In this document: positions 11,761-23,388 of the stretch, in pieces
How positions within the stretch are numbered: position 1 is the stretch's first letter
How the letters are laid out: every line of letters begins with the position of its first letter
Origin: Membranipora membranacea
Taxonomy: Eukaryota > Bryozoa > Gymnolaemata > Cheilostomatida > Membraniporidae
DNA length: 64,000 bases
Direction of reading: 5' to 3'
Assembly: GCA_914767715.1 (NCBI GenBank)
Contig: OU612066.1
Coordinates: forward strand, 25,826,283-25,890,282
Notes under the pieces: generated by a model
Told to the model about the DNA's origin: nothing
Databases searched by the model: none
Seen by the model: the letters and a program-made list of their open reading frames with translations, nothing else
Program-made: the position numbers and the translations under genes

Positions 11761-13990
11761 AATTGTTATATTTTTTCTTTTTATATTTAAAACCCCACAG
11801 CCACATCCAACAGCAAATTGGCAGCATCCTACACAGGATTTTACCTCATTTTTGAATAGCGAGGAGATTAACGTTTTAAAAGTCCATCAAGTATATCTGT
11901 GTAGACAGCCTGTATTGCCAAGTATGGGTTGCTAAATGTGTCCCTGTCTGTATAATTATCTGCCAAATAAAGATGGGTTTTATATTTTAATATTTCAAAT
12001 TTTCAGGGTTTTGGGAATTTCATCTAACCTAAATCTAACCTTGGTTTTGGTATACGCAGCATGACTAGCAACCTATCATTAGAGAAGATTTTGATTAGTA
12101 AATAACATTTTATGGTGTTTGATTTTATTTCATTAATTAACTTTGGTTAACAACACTTTTGCGCATCAACTTTATATAATAGGGAAAGGTTTCATATCTT
12201 AATGGCTTTGGGTTTCGATACTGCGTCCCCCCTTTTTTGATATATAATGACCTGAACTTCAGAGCGATGGAATCAAAAATAATCACAATATTGAATCACA
12301 TTCCACGTACCGTCTCTAACCACTACTTGACACTGTACATCACACAACTGCTACCATCACACATAATAATATAACCAAGAGGAGACAACTTCATAGTACC
12401 ATCAACTTCAATGACACTTATCCAACACAAAAATCATCAAAAAGAAACTTGCTGCCAAACACTGTGTCACGTGTACATCATGGTTGCAGCAATAAACATA
12501 TGCAACAGTTAAATCTTAAGTCAATAGCATCAGTAGCATCTAGACCGTCATGCAACTCTGTATCATTTCAACTATCACAGTATCATTTTTGACGCACACA
12601 GAAGGTATCATCTAGAGTCTAGTCCGTCGCCATAACAGCAGTATCGTGACCACCAGCAGTATAAGATTCATTCATGTCAATTATTGCTGCTAAATCAATC
12701 AACGGCTGCAACTTTATCATTTGATTCAGGTATTTATTCGTACTACACATCAAAACATTCCAGTAACAGGTCATCATCTGTTAGAAAAACTAATTTGAGT
12801 AAAATATTTTGGCGAAGAATTTAGGTGAATACCAATTCACCCCAGCTGTGACTGCTCAACTCTCAGTGATTTTAAGTCACTGGCTTCCAGATGGCCTCCA
12901 AAACGCAACTATCGATCTCCACATCGTCGGGATGATCGGCCTTCAGACAGGATATGCGTTCGTCTCCAAATCATTAAATATGGGTCTTTGACTCCACATG
13001 GTGTCACAAAGACACTCATGCAACACTATCTACAACTATACAAAAGAAAATGTTCGTACAGATATGTAGGGTGGCAATCGGAGAGGCTGGAGGGTTTTTC
13101 AATATTCTGAGCTCCACCGTCATTTGATCAAGATGTAAAGCAACGAAAAGAAGGTAAAGGACCTTTGCACCTCAATATGTATGTTGTAGGTTAGCTAATC
13201 AGGTCCACATATGCAAGACTTCAAAGCAATTTATAGATACTAGTCTATATGGACTGCATGCTCTATTACAGACTCACAGATCAGGAGAGGGGGGCCTTCA
13301 AATCAAGGAGGGCCAACTCTAAAATATACAACAACTTCAACCTAAGAAACCAATCTTTGCAAAATTTTAATTTGTGTAAACCTGATTTAAATAAAAAGCC
13401 ACAGAGCTAACATAGGAATCTTACATCGAAAATTTGTATTACTACCCAGAGAGGATAAGAAAAGATGATCAGTTCAGGTCAGACTATTTAGGAAGCGCAG
13501 TATTAATTTTAATCGTATCTATCATATATACATATTTTCTTCTCATTTAATTTTAATTCTAATAGTCAGAATAATTCAATAAATAATCACATTTTTTAAC
13601 TGATTCAATTGTATGCTTGTCTGGTTGACAAAGAAATATTAGGATTGTACCTACCTGACTATATGGCTAAAGGCACTGAAGGTGATTAAATTATACATGT
13701 TATTGTTTGAATATTCATTCATCCTTATGATAGAACAATAATATGTTTCGTTTAGTTTCATTAGCTACTCCACCACTCCTACCATAGGACAGACTCACCC
13801 TCCATGGCTTCACCTCTACTAGTCTAAGTGCTCAGACGCCTTCGATGCCACTAACTCACATTGCAACCGTCTGACCACTTAGACCTGCACCTCTGCAGTA
13901 CTTCCTCACTCAGACTTGATAAATTGTCTGTTCTGAATAATGTTGTATTTAAGAAGGCATGTCCTGCTGATATTTCTTTCCATTCGTTGT
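11761..13990. other. gene-free spacer
   Basis: AT-rich and repeat-like. The short open frame at 12809-12991 has no recognised motif. At 13818-13860 the phrase CTAAGTGCTCAGACG plus CCACTAACTCAC matches the palindromic repeat found again at 45960-46160. Confidence 0.4.
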
Positions 13991-14024
13991 AGGAGACGTC
14001 GCTAGAACAGCAGCAGATATCATC

Positions 14025-14128
14025 ATCAGTAACACAATATGTGGAGGATCCAATAACCCTACAAAAACACCGGCACACAAAAGTTACGTCAAGACCAGCG
14101 ATAAAAATGAGCACGCACTGACAAAAAT
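14025..14128 (+). pseudogene. relic of lipoxygenase exon 1
   Basis: The sequence aligns base by base with exon 1 of LOX-A/B/C, including the 30 bases upstream (GAGAC...GCAGCAG). The start codon has changed to ATC at 14025-14027, ACACAATATGTGGAGGATC is retained, and the length is 104 rather than 105, giving a frameshift. The donor GTAAG at 14129 survives, and intron-1 homology continues to about 14300 (AGAAAATTAGACCAT). No exons 2-15 follow. It is an old fourth copy reduced to its first exon. Confidence 0.8.
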
Positions 14129-14309
14129 GTAAGCTGATTTTGCCGTTATCAATTCTAACGCATTGAGTTTTGTTGTAGACCTACATTGCCTAACTTTTGC
14201 GGTGTACTACAAACATTTATTATTGATGATCACGGTCATAGAAAATTAGACCATCCAGTAAAGATATGTGAAATCTAAGTGTAATTGCTGAACACATCAT
14301 TGTCAGAAT

Positions 14310-15370
14310 TTGGAGGGACAAAAAATACTTTGCCTTCAAACTGCATCAAGAGATAGAAGACCTCCCTCTCTGCCTCAAAGCTATTGTGGGATGGTTGAGG
14401 ATATGAACAGCTTTTTTTTACAAATCGCCTTGAAAACTTGTTTGGGCTTCATAGACAGATTCAGAGCAGTTCGAAGCATTTATCTTCAGGCAACAATCAG
14501 CAATATGCTAACTTTAAACGGAAATACTTAGATTATTTGAGGATGATACTTTTCTCAGACCTATGCTATAGAAAATTTCTGTGCTGGCCTGACTGATGAA
14601 TTCAATTCAGTCACCAGAACTGGAGAATATATCATCAGTGCTTGTTCACATTTAACTATTTTCACATTGAATATTCAATTGTCTTTATGTAGCGGCAGCC
14701 TTAAATGACACCATGAAAACAACAAAGTTTGAACAACAAGTTGGTAAAAATGTGTTTCCAAAAGTATAAAATTAGCAGTTATAACATCAAATACAGTTGA
14801 AACTTTTACATTATTTCACATCAAAGGTATTGACAGGTCAGATTCACAGAAAAATGAAAGTTATTAATTACCTGATTGGCTCTATAAAACGGCTGTGCTA
14901 AATTGGTGGAACATGACATGACCTTCCATGCCTTCCACGGCGCAACGACACTGCTATCCATTCTTTGTATCATTGCAATGATTTTAAAAGCAAGTAAACA
15001 GAGATTTTGAAACAATTTGACTGCCAATATGGACAGAATGGTGGCTAAACAAGGTGCTGAATGAAATATACACTGCTCAAGTAGTCATGTTAAGTTTTAT
15101 TGAGTGAAAGCGCACATTAAGCATTCTTAGGTCACAGACTGTTTATCATTATGAAGAAATTCTAAACTAGATCGAGATAGCAGAGGTATGATGCAGACAC
15201 TGTGCGTCCATCAGAAAATTTGGACATATTTCAATGTGATCGTCCATTTTGTCAGTTTTGTCCCTGCCTGTAAAGCCAAGTCCCTCGTCCAAACTTTTGC
15301 TGCCCTGTTAAACAAAATAACTATTGTCCACACCAATCCAGCAAAGACCGTCTGTCGAAAATTGTTCCGA
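14310..15370. other. gene-free spacer
   Basis: Three short open frames on both strands (14310-14531, 14821-15027, 15188-15373) show no domain motif, and codon texture is repeat-like. Nothing assignable. Confidence 0.35.
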
Positions 15371-15375
15371 TAGCA

Positions 15376-15640
15376 ATAAAAGAAAGTTTTTGGTACAAAA
15401 AAGATTTTTTTCTGCTCTTATAACACTCTCCTTGTCTTAGCAATCAGTCCCAAGACATGACAAATAAAGGTCAACTGAATAAGAAGTTGCCCTCCCTCAA
15501 CCAGCTAAGAAAAACTTATTGGTAAGGAAAACTTAGAAAGTCTACTGTTCAAAGCCAATGATAGTCTTTTATGTTATTCACACCGTTCCTGATATCCTGT
15601 CAGCATGACAGTATTGAAAGAAAAAAGTTTGCTCAAATGC
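15376..15640 (+). repeat. dispersed repeat Y, copy 1
   Basis: It begins AAAGAAAGTTTTTGGTAC and runs through CTGTCAGCATGACAGTATTG. A near-identical copy lies at 22695-22950, same strand, with a few substitutions and a small indel. It is non-coding. Confidence 0.7.
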
Positions 15641-15649
15641 TGTTTGCGG

Positions 15650-15772
15650 ACTCAGCTTTGTACATGGTACAAGTGAATGTATGCCCGCCAGATTATGTAG
15701 ACAAAGAAGTCTAAAATCTGTCTTATTGCAAGTGATTCTACAATCAAGAGATGGAAGTATGTTGAGAAACCT
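15650..15772 (+). repeat. direct repeat Z, copy 1
   Basis: The block starting CTCAGCTTTGTACATGG and ending near GAGATGGAAGTATGTTGAG recurs at 15972-16095. Copy 2 has an open frame reading ALYMVQVNTCPPDYVDEVV, interrupted by a stop in copy 1. It could be a transposon fragment; I do not recognise it. Confidence 0.6.
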
Positions 15773-15890
15773 TGTCAACTAGAAAGTTGATCGTACTGCC
15801 TTGCTGTTAGTCATGGGACAATTGATTGTTATGCGACTATAATATCGGCGGCTAGTATATATTACCTGTCACGGGTATGTGTTACAACTA
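15770..15890 (+). repeat. direct repeat W, copy 1
   Basis: GAAACCTTGTCAACTAG through GGGTATGTGTTACAACTA is repeated at about 18565-18692 with small differences. It includes the phrase ATAATATCGGCGGCTAGTAT. Confidence 0.6.
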
Positions 15891-15940
15891 CTGTTTTGTA
15901 CTGTTTTGTACTGTATTGTACAGTTTTGTACTGTTTTCCT
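15885..15940 (+). repeat. short tandem repeat, about 10-bp unit TACTGTTTTG
   Basis: Four to five imperfect copies of TACTGTTTTG sit immediately after repeat W. Confidence 0.75.
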
Positions 15941-15971
15941 TGTTCCCATTATACCTTCATACTAACAAATT

Positions 15972-16095
15972 GGGCTCAGCTTTGTACATGGTACAAGTGA
16001 ATACATGCCCGCCAGATTATGTAGACGAAGTAGTCAAAAATCTGTCCTGTTGCAGGTGAGTCTACGATCAAGAGATGGTAGTATGGTGAGAAATG
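15972..16095 (+). repeat. direct repeat Z, copy 2
   Basis: Second copy of the block at 15650-15772. It is followed by 16095-16205, which contains GGAACGGAA twice and mirror-like AGTATATGC/GCATATACT pieces, giving local palindromic structure. Confidence 0.6.
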
Positions 16096-17143
16096 TAAGG
16101 AACGGAAATTGTCGCCCTGCATATACTCACTGTGCATATACTTTAAGAGAGTATATGCTGTGAGGAACGGAATTGGTACTACGCCTATACTAAAGTATAT
16201 GCCGTGTACTATTAGTATGTATAGTTGATCCATAACCGTCCTACTTTTAAATTTGGTTCTAACTATGGTTCTAGTAATGGTTTAAATCTTGCACTCCAGA
16301 CACTTCTAAATGTCACTTTATTGTTGTGTAATTTATTTGTAGTTCTAATTTGGTGTTACCTCCTCTTTCATGCACTGAAGAAAGACAAGATCGCTCAAAT
16401 CTATTAAAACGTGGTTCCAATTGGTAATACTAGCACTCTGGTGAGTACGATGTATTTAACTTATTAATTTCTAGTGACAAACAGCTGGTTCCCACTACTC
16501 CACAAAGCAATTTACTAAGGGGTTGTTATTGAGCCTGACCTCTTCTTAGCTTCACTAGAAGTTGCCTTCAAGTTGTTTAAGAAAGGTTCCTGCCGATAAC
16601 CTGCTAAGTACCCTGTTATGTTCTAACAGTAAAACTCTTGATGAGTTTTGAGACAATGCTCTTACACCACTAGGTCAATATTATCCTTAGATGTTAGTAT
16701 GACACAATCACTATTTATGAATGTGTTCAGGTACGTTTGATATTTTGTTATTCAACTTAGGTGACTGATTTTAATTATGAGCACCTACTTGATCTCTGTA
16801 TAGTGCCTGGAAGACCAATCAGGTAATCAAGGCGGTGTATCAGTATCACAGGCCTCTTAGCCAAGTTAAATTAGCTAAAGACTCCAACCCAATTTCTAGT
16901 GAAGGAAAGAGGTATCAGTCTGTGGTCACTCAAAAATTGATGTTCAATTTCTATATTCAATGTTGAATTAATGTTTCACAGATTAGAGGTATCTTATCTT
17001 AAATCGGTAGCGTCCTACTTCTTTAAAACACAAGAATTCTAATCCTAAACTATTATTCTGAAACTTAATCTATTTAACCCCCAAGCAAATATGACTACTA
17101 ATTACTTCTTTTCTGCTTTAACAATAGTTCCGAATGATACTTC

Positions 17144-17455
17144 TCAATGATATCCGATTTGATATGATCACAGACGCAAATTACCTGCGTTTAACTGTGG
17201 GTCACAATGATTTCTGACTTTGATATGAGCACCAATGCGAATTACATGCGTTTTACGGTGGGTCACAATGATTTCCGACTTGATATGAGCACCAACGCAA
17301 ATTACATTCGTTTCACGGTGAGCCACAATGATTTCTGACTTTGATATGAGCACCTACGCGAAATACCTGCGTTTTACGGTGGGTCACAATGATTTCCGAC
17401 TTTGATATGAGCACCTACGCAAAATACCTGCGTTTATCGGTGGGTCACAATGATT
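17144..17455 (+). repeat. minisatellite, five units of about 61 bp
   Basis: Each unit reads TGATATGAGCACC, then ACGCAAATTAC, then TGCGTTT, then GGTGGGTCACAATGATTTC. Units begin near 17160, 17221, 17281, 17341 and 17402. Substitutions cluster at the CG positions. A partial unit precedes the first full one. Confidence 0.9.
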
Positions 17456-17934
17456 AAACCTCCTAAAGTTAATTTTGAATCCTGTTTCAGAGTGTTGTTA
17501 TAGTAACAATTAACAACGACTTACTTTAGTTGATTGCAAAATTGTCTTATAAACGCTTAGTGAATATGACCTGACGAACTGTCCCTAATTTCTCTGCCAA
17601 TTACTATATGCATAGAAATCAACTACAACAGTATATTCACTAAAAGTTATGGTTTATTGTCTTGATACTTATAAAAAAATGATAGTGTAATTCAAATGAT
17701 ACTCACAGTATATATTGGTCCTTAGACTCCACTTTAGTTTGAGCGCTCCAACAAAGATCTCTGATTTAAAACTAGTATTTATTAAATCAAAATATAATGT
17801 CTTTTACTAGCTATGTAAAAAGTTGACTGTGCTGCTCAAAGAATTAAACTATACTGATTTACTGTTCAAAATTTCGGCCTGTATAAAGGTACAAATTTTT
17901 GTGCTGACTCTGCTTGTTGTCGTTTGATTAGCTG

Positions 17935-18320
17935 TTAGCGGATTAGTGTCTCTTGTGGCTTTGTTATATGAAACCGTTATGTGGTCACGTCACGTGGTAT
18001 ATGGCTGCTGTTCCTCAGTCTACCCTCTGGAATTTATTGTTCTATTTTTGGGCTGACTTTGTTGTTGTTACTCCATGATTAATTACTTCCGTGTCACCCT
18101 GAAGATTACTTGGTACTTGGTACTATGACGTTTTGGAAAACCAAATTCCTGAAGATTAATTGGTACTTGGTACTATGACGTGTTGTCAGCAGATTAGTGG
18201 ATTAGTGTCTCTTGTGGCTTTGTTATATGAAACCGTTCTGTGGTCACGTCACGTGGTATATTGCTGCTGTTCCTCAGTCTACCCTGTCACCCTGAAGATT
18301 ACTTGGTACTTGGTACTATG
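17935..18320 (+). repeat. locally duplicated block
   Basis: GATTAGTGTCTCTTGTGGC through TTCCTCAGTCTACCCT occurs at 17941-18025 and again at 18193-18285. The phrase GATTACTTGGTACTTGG or a one-base variant occurs three times (about 18104, 18154, 18296). This appears to be a step-wise local duplication with no coding sign. Confidence 0.75.
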
Positions 18321-18564
18321 ATGTGTTGGAAAACCAAATTACTGCGTCACTGGAATTCCTATTTTCTTACCGGATTAGCATGCTCCGGTTGTCTTCGTTC
18401 CATCTTTGATGGATTACTTCTGCGTCTCTCTGCTCGTTGTGTATGCTTGTGACTACTTAATACCATGGAGGTTACTGGGTGCATTTGTTTTCATATCTAT
18501 CTGTACCTTCTGACTTCTGCGGCTGGCTGAATATAACTACATATCTCAAGTGCCCATTTGACAG

Positions 18565-18692
18565 AAACCTTGTCAACTAGTAAGTTGATCGTACTGCCTT
18601 GCTGTTTGTCATGCGACAATTGATTGTCATGTTATAATATCGGCAGCTAGTATATATTACCTGTCATGGGTATGTGTTACAACTATCCTGTG
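18565..18692 (+). repeat. direct repeat W, copy 2
   Basis: Second copy of the block at 15770-15890. Confidence 0.6.
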
Positions 18693-21579
18693 CTGTTGTA
18701 ACTGACCTGGCATCTTTTAACAACTGTCTTATTCAGCAGATAAGTGAACCTATCATGAAATTTTAAATTGATCATAATTATCAAGCATTATCATTTGATA
18801 CACGAATCGCCCGATATATAAGAACCTAGTGCTACCTGCTGTCGTTTGTGCGTTTTGACGCTGGTTGGAACTTGTTCGGGAGAGTCAGTGCCAGGCTCAC
18901 CATGGTGATGCCACTGGCCCCATTGGTGGGTGTGTGCACGTTGGTCTCAAGAGAATACCTTTTGCCAAATGGTCCTACTAGGCGTGAATTATTGGAACAA
19001 ACGGAAATTTATATTCACCATTAGTTGGTAGAAGATCGGCTAAAAATTCTCACTTGCAGTTCTATTAACCTCAATAAACCCCCCCTACCACCTGTTCAGG
19101 GGCCTTGACCGAGGCTCCTTTCAGCTAGTGAAAGTTGGTTTCTGGTCACCGTCGACTCTGGACTAAGAAAGCACATAAAAAAGTTTAAAAAACTGATAGG
19201 AAGCACGTATCTGCTGAAAAAGGGTACTTGCCATCTCCTACCTGTATGTTCCCACTAATCAACTTAATCATTAAAGCATAGGGTTACCATTTTAGTAGGA
19301 TTACACGGTTGTAGCTTTGGGAAACATTCGTGATCAATGATATGGCAAGCAAGGACATCGCATAAACGGCATCAATTCACACCGTGTTTATTCTATATGT
19401 AGTCGCAACTACTTGGTTTAATAGCATTTCAATTCGTTCTTATTGCTACCCAGCCTGAACACACATATATATATATATATAATATAAATTTGTACCCTAT
19501 ACGAGTGAATGTTAGCTTTAGTTTATTTTGGCTAGCTGAATATTAGCTATCACAAAATTGTAGCTAGTAGGGATCAAAGTCTTCATGTGGCAGAGTTTAC
19601 ATGTTTACTAACTTGCACATGTGCAAAGTCACAGACTCTGCCTTGTGCCAATACTCCATGGGACTTCATCATATCCAATTGGTTGCTTATCCCGGGCAAA
19701 AACACTCCCTGCCATGCCTATTTTTGTACTTATGTACTTATATCCGTTTTGATATCGCTTGTTTTGCAATAAACCATGCAGCAACAGTATCATAGAAGAT
19801 CATGAAGACAAGGATGTGAATCATCATTTTATTATGGCTGTAGTATATATGTTTGTTAAATAAAGATGAATGTTAACTAGAGTTTAGTTTGGCTTGAAAA
19901 ATTTTAGCTAGCAATAAACAATATTACGGTAAAGATGGAGACAATAAGGTAATTGAAAACCTGATGTTTTCAGAAGTTCATGATATTGCAGTATGATTTA
20001 CACTTAAAAGAGATCAAAGTAATAGGGTTTGAGGATAAGCCATATTTTGGCCTTGCTGCTACAAAGAGTCAGGTCCAAACTTAAAAATCTGATAACTTAC
20101 TGCAGAACTGTGAAATTATATGCAAAAACTATAACTGCAGGTTATGCCGGCGGATGCAATTTAATGGGACCCGTACGTGACAGTTATGATGATTTGCAAT
20201 GATAATTTTATTTTTGTAGCATATATATTTCTGATTAATACTTGATGTATAGTGACATTTTCGAGAGAAGTATAGGCGTAGCTTCGGAATAATTATGAGC
20301 AACGCAGTTGGTTTAAATGCAAGAATTAAATAAAGCGTCTCCCTATACTGAGTTAAGGTGTAGATATCCATTCTCGGCAAGCGGTATCTATTATCAGCAT
20401 CGATGATTGAACACTGTCACAGAGTGTATTGCCATACTTTTAATCCATTTTTTGCCAAAATTGCGTTTGAACTTAATGCCGACAGGTTACAGGTTACAGC
20501 TTGTTAATATGTTGGTGAGATCCAGTCGTATCATCACAATATACAGAAAAAGACATACATGATGAAGCAAATTTATCAAGGGTGTCTGAGGTTCAAATGA
20601 ATCCCTCTCAGAAAAAAAAAAGGGAATGGGCTGACAATCCAATTGTAAGAGACACAAGAAGACAATCTCCCTTAAATTGAAACACAGACCTAGTAGAAAT
20701 TAAGTCTCAATAGACCCTGCACCTCATCCCCAGGAAGAGTGAGTTCATTGCCTTGTCAGACTTATCAAGGAGTCAGAAGGAGTCTTAACTAATTCATGTA
20801 TTGATTCAGAATTCACTGTAAATGTATAACTATATTATTCTGTCAGTACATGCATTTTATGGGTAACCCCTTGGGTCACCACACAAACAATCAAATTAAA
20901 AACAGAGAGAACCTCAAACTTTCATATGATATTCACTATTAATTACCATTACATTCCAATTGTTTGATTTATTACACTTACTTACTCACTGAGCTGGTAA
21001 TACTTGTTCCTGTAGTAGGAAGTAGTTTCTATTCTTCACACACTGTGATCTGTCCATGACAACCAGTGTTCTGGTATTCTGGTGTTCTGGTAGCAATGCA
21101 GAAAGGAGATGCAAGGATTATTTAGCTGCACTATTGTTCCAGAGGGCAAGTTTCATTGTCTGTCTAGTTAGCAAAAATTAAATAAAGCTGCAGTAAATGT
21201 GTTATGCAGTCAACCATTGGACTATTGGGCAAAGAAAAAGATGCTATTGGGTAATGCATCCCATCCCTGGATTGGACCGACCTGAAAAGATTAACCGGTA
21301 TCTTTATTCATACAATGAACCAAATATCCTTTTCATTTAAAAATATTTAGCTTTTTCCTTATTTCTGATTTATCTCAGATATCTTCAAAGATCTATAACA
21401 GTTAGCTTATATGCAATCTATTTTATCAACTAGTTGATTTTGTATGTTGCACTTTAAGCCTCAGGACGTGAAGCGGCGGGGTTGAGAAGGTCAAAGCATC
21501 ATGTGACATTAATTATTATTATGCAACATTTGTTATATAAATATAGGTACATAAGCATTATACATAAAGGATTCCCTGC
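18693..21579. other. gene-free spacer
   Basis: It contains a (TA)n tract at 19466-19486 and short motif-less frames (19587-19795, 20129-20380). I see no domain, RNA gene or repeat pair I can support. Confidence 0.35.
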
Positions 21580-22457
21580 ACTAATTATTTCAGGTCTGAA
21601 AGCTAAGGCTAGGGGTTTCTTAGACAAGTCTTTGTCCGAGGGCTTAAAGAAGTCCTGTGATGAATTTTACAACCAATACAAAATGTTCTGCTCTGAGAAC
21701 AAGCTCAAATTATTGTCTACTTCGTCACTTCGTACTTGGTCACAAACCTAGCCCAAGACGGAAAGAAACACGGTGCAATCCTGTCGCATGTGTCAGCAGT
21801 GAAATTCTATTGTGTAAAAAGGAACAGTGGGATTACCTTTGTTACTCCTTAACTAAAGTTGATATTGAGGGGTAAAAAAACCTCACAGGGTAAAACTCAA
21901 AAGAAAACACAGGCAATAACTCATGACCAGTTACTCTTTGGTTACACACTCTGATCACTAAGGCAGAGCTGGTCTTGGGGAGTCTAGATGAGAGGCGCTT
22001 TTCTGCCATGGTATCTTGTGCCTTTTATCGGTTCTTACACCCTAGCGAGTATTGTTTATCCTCAGCAGGGCATCATATTATGTCTGTTGGCGATGTGTGT
22101 TTTAGCAAGGGTGCCATGGAAGTGCACATTAATTATTTCAAGAATTCCGCAGAGTCAGCAAGCATAATGATTAAAGCTGTAGAGGGAGAGACATGCCCGG
22201 TTCGCCTTGTTAAGATATATTTAAAACAATTGAAACCCTCCAGCAGCAGCCCTTTGTTTGAAGTCACAACAGCAGAGTTCAGAGAAGAGTTCAGTGAGGT
22301 CCTAAAGGTTTCAAAAATGGAGGCCTGGGTCACTCCTCACTCACTAAGAGGAGGGGGCACAACCTGGGCTAGCATTCAAGGCTGGTCTGACTCAAGAATA
22401 AGATCTTTTTGCAGGTGGTCATCCGATGCCTTCAAGAAATATATCTTGATAAACTAA
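21580..22457 (+). pseudogene. decayed tyrosine recombinase (Crypton/DIRS-type YR)
   Basis: The N-terminal SAM-like part is at 21591-21719 (GLKAKARGFLDKSLSEGLKK...YKMFCSEN). After a frameshift, 21776-21848 reads AILSHVSAVKFYCVKRN, the 'SHLSAVKFY' step of eukaryotic YR elements. The catalytic half is at about 21966-22454: FYRFLHPSEY, then PHSLRGGGTTWA (the H-x-x-R box) and FCRWSSDAFKKYI with the expected tyrosine nucleophile. The first catalytic arginine, expected in the FLRxxE box, is histidine here (CAC for CGC, a CpG-type change). At least two frameshifts and a stop separate the pieces. No reverse transcriptase is adjacent, so Crypton versus DIRS is undecided. Confidence 0.75.
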
Positions 22458-22537
22458 GGTGCAGTTTTTGGCGAAACAATTGTTCTGAGCTTGCTATGTG
22501 TGCCTCGCTCAGAACAATTGGTTTGGTGTTCATTTGT

Positions 22538-22690
22538 TCGTCAATTTTGCACCAGATTAACAACATGTAATACTATGGCAAGTACCCTGTCTGCCAAACA
22601 ACATATAAAGTGGCGTTGATCGTCACTTTCGGTTACAAATGCATGAAGCGCCCCATATTTTTTCCACTTTAATATGTTACATTATGAGAA
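22538..22690 (+). repeat. direct repeat X, copy 1
   Basis: TTTGTTCGTCAATTTTGCACC through CATTATGAGAAAG recurs at 23027-23190. The two copies bracket copy 2 of repeat Y. Confidence 0.7.
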
Positions 22691-22694
22691 AGAA

Positions 22695-22950
22695 AAAAGA
22701 AAGTTTTTAGTACAAAAAAGATTTTTTTCTGCTCTTATAACACTCTCCTTGTCTTGGCAATCAGCCCCAAGACATGACAAATAAAGGTCAACTGAATAAG
22801 AAGTTGCCCTCCCTCAACCAGCTAAGGAAAACTTATTGGTAAGGAAAACTTAGAACTACTGTTCAAAGCCAATGATAGTCTTTTATGTTATTCACACCGT
22901 TCCTGATATCCTGTCAGCATGACAGTATTGAATGAAAAAAGTTTGCTCAA
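22695..22950 (+). repeat. dispersed repeat Y, copy 2
   Basis: Matches 15376-15640 on the same strand. It sits between the two X repeats, just 3' of the tyrosine-recombinase relic, so X and Y may belong to that element. Confidence 0.7.
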
Positions 22951-23026
22951 ATTCCCCTCCCACCTCCCTTTCACTAACCTATGTCGTACATTGTTGAAAT
23001 TCTAACAATTTCCTGGTGATGGTGTT

Positions 23027-23190
23027 CATTTGTTCGTCAATTCTGCACCAGATTAACAACATCTAATACTATGGCAAGTACCCTGTCTGCCAAACAACAT
23101 ATACAGTGGCGTTGATCGTCACTTTCGGTTACAAATGCGTGAAGCGCCCCATATTTTTTTCCCCTATAATATGTTACATTATGAGAAAGA
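23027..23190 (+). repeat. direct repeat X, copy 2
   Basis: Second copy of 22538-22690 with single-base differences. Confidence 0.7.
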
Positions 23191-23292
23191 AAAAAATATT
23201 TTGTCTGTGTGTGATAGTTGTATTACAGTTGTGAGTTGCTCGGTTAGAGTAGGAAGTGGCTCAGCGTTTTTTACAACTGCAGTGGTGTTATC

Positions 23293-23388
23293 ACCTATGG
23301 CATTATGGCCGTGGCATTATGGCAATGGCATTATGTCACTGGCATTTTGTCCCAATGGAATTTTGACCATGGCATTATTGCCGGGTAC
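23293..23388 (+). repeat. degenerate tandem repeat around TGGCATTATG
   Basis: The phrase TGGCATTATG or a variant recurs about six times at 15-17 base intervals. It creates the low-complexity frame in this place, which I do not treat as a gene. Confidence 0.7.

Noticed and set aside
15877-16233. Short frames around 16 kb, including ALYMVQVNTCPPDYVDEVV followed by a possible donor site
   Set aside because: The paired copy at 15.65 kb has a stop in the same frame, and I recognise no family. Treated as part of a direct repeat.
17144-17455. Possible CRISPR array
   Set aside because: Whole 61-bp units are repeated with no unique spacers, and the context is animal DNA. It is a minisatellite.
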